Virus record (IMG/VR): IMGVR_UViG_3300046474_000337
Coordinates: 1-53,038 of that record
Strand: one strand, 5' to 3'
Length of the DNA stretch: 53,038 nucleotides
DNA from: a virus
The notes below the pieces were generated by a model, which worked only from the letters and a program-made list of their open reading frames with translations, searched no databases and was not told the DNA's origin. A program made the translations under genes and the position numbers. Shown here one piece after another: positions 52,165 to 53,038 of the stretch (the first letter of the stretch is position 1; every line of letters begins with the position of its first letter).

Positions 52165-53038
52165 ATGGTCGTGTACGCGACCCGCGAGGACGTGATGCGC
52201 GCCCTCGACTCCAAGCTGACGGCCCGCAACAGCACGCAAATCGACCGCGCGCTGGAGTCCGCGAGCCGCGACATCGACTTCCTGTGCCACCGGACGTTCG
52301 CCCCGGAGACCGACACCCGGTACTTCGACTGGCCACCCCGGCAGGGCATGACGCCGTGGATCTTGCGGCTCGACGACAGCGAGATCATCTCCGTCACCAC
52401 CCTCTCCTCCGGCGGCACTACCATCGCCGCCTCCAGCTTCCTCCTGGAGCCCAACCGCAGCGGACCCCCGTACAGCCGGGTTGAGATCAACCTCAGCGCG
52501 AACGCCTCCCTCGGCGGCGGCAACACCTACCAGCGCGACGTCACCATCACCGGCCTGTTCGGGTACCGCAACGACGAGACCACCGCTGGCACGCTCACGG
52601 CGGCCGTCAGTACGACAACTGCGACGAGCCTGTCGGTCAACGCTGCGGCGTCCGCGCTGCTGGGTGTTGGCAGCGTGCTCCGTATCGACTCCGAACGCCT
52701 ACTCGTCACCGCCCGCGCCATGGCCACCACCAGCCAGACCCTCGGCGGCAGCGGCCTCACCGCTCAGGCCAACTCAGTGACGGTCGCGGTCACGGACGGC
52801 ACCGCCTACGCGATCGACGAGATCATCCTCATCGACAGCGAGCGGCTCCTGGTGGTCGACATCGCAGGCAACAACCTCACCGTGAAGCGGGCACGGGACG
52901 GCTCCGTCCTCGCCGCGCACACGGCCGGCGCGACCATCTACGCCCCGCGCACTCTCACCGTCATCCGCGGCGCACTCGGCACGACTGCGGCCACTCACGC
53001 CAACAGCACCGCCGTCCAGCGCTGGGATCCGCCGGGCC
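52165..53038 (+). CDS. Head-tail connector (adaptor) protein, cut by window end
   Basis: ATG at 52165 with GAGGAGGTGACG upstream; open for 291 codons to the window edge. Residues 1-75 match the adaptor (gp6/gp15-like) style: TREDVMRALDSKLTARNSTQ, then LESASRDIDFLCHRTF and a YFDWP motif. A beta-rich part with repeats follows, VLRIDSERLLVTARAM and IILIDSERLLVVDIAGNN, two copies of an IDSERLLV strand-turn unit about 60 residues apart. It would form the ring that joins portal and tail. The extended repeat part is larger than in minimal adaptors. Confidence 0.78.
   Translation, partial: MVVYATREDVMRALDSKLTARNSTQIDRALESASRDIDFLCHRTFAPETDTRYFDWPPRQGMTPWILRLDDSEIISVTTLSSGGTTIAASSFLLEPNRSGPPYSRVEINLSANASLGGGNTYQRDVTITGLFGYRNDETTAGTLTAAVSTTTATSLSVNAAASALLGVGSVLRIDSERLLVTARAMATTSQTLGGSGLTAQANSVTVAVTDGTAYAIDEIILIDSERLLVVDIAGNNLTVKRARDGSVLAAHTAGATIYAPRTLTVIRGALGTTAATHANSTAVQRWDPPG

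Overview
The window is most of the genome of a temperate, long-tailed (siphovirus-type) phage of Streptomyces or a close relative. The DNA is very GC-rich with strong G/C at third codon positions, and GTG starts are common. Several families typical of high-GC actinobacteria and their phages are present: WhiB, XRE with DUF5753, DUF6879, GH25 endolysin and DUF6221-like proteins. Nearly all genes are packed with 4-base ATGA/GTGA overlaps and face right. A few small leftward groups break this pattern.

Layout from left to right. 1-8.8 kb: end of the tail assembly chaperones with a visible -1 slippery heptamer, the tape measure protein, a large modular minor tail protein and small tail-tip proteins. 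8.8-11.5 kb: lysis and wall-degradation cassette (papain-like peptidase, GH25 lysozyme, three small membrane proteins), closed by a hairpin. 11.5-14.8 kb: host-like regulatory cargo, namely a fused DUF6879 protein, an XRE-DUF5753 regulator with small partners, and a leftward XRE repressor with a palindromic operator. 14.8-17.1 kb: attP (3-prime half of a tRNA-Val(UAC) gene flanked by paired TGTGGACTCC arm repeats) and a leftward tyrosine integrase with its small partner gene. 17.3-18.5 kb: probable immunity switch, with a leftward repressor, a long palindrome, dispersed GTAGAA half-sites and two rightward small HTH proteins. 18.5-35.3 kb: early operons carrying recombination and replication genes (YqaJ-type exonuclease, ERF annealing protein, DEDDh exonuclease, RuvC-like resolvase, WhiB fusion, DUF2303, DnaB_N/RecA-type helicase with repeats inside it, DUF4326, SNase) and many small unknowns.

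35.3-36.6 kb is a leftward three-gene HTH group facing a tandem palindrome. 36.7-41.9 kb is the most unusual block: a rightward operon of a processive-type GT2 membrane glycosyltransferase, an HTH protein and at least five small membrane proteins that resemble Streptomyces plasmid spread proteins more than phage functions. 42.3-43.6 kb is a leftward operon that starts with a ribbon-helix-helix protein and shares a palindromic promoter region with a rightward WYL-domain gene. 45-53 kb is the late packaging and head module: small and large terminase, HK97 portal, ClpP-type prohead protease, HK97 capsid, accessory head proteins and the start of a head-tail connector cut by the window end.

An undivided attP sits between lysis and early genes, and early genes run uninterrupted into terminase. 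The sequence is therefore neither an integrated prophage nor a linear virion map opened at cos. It looks like a circular or circularly permuted molecule opened inside the tail genes, and the missing part should hold the remaining connectors, the major tail protein and the start of the chaperone gene. Functional statements below come from motif reading; no database search was possible.
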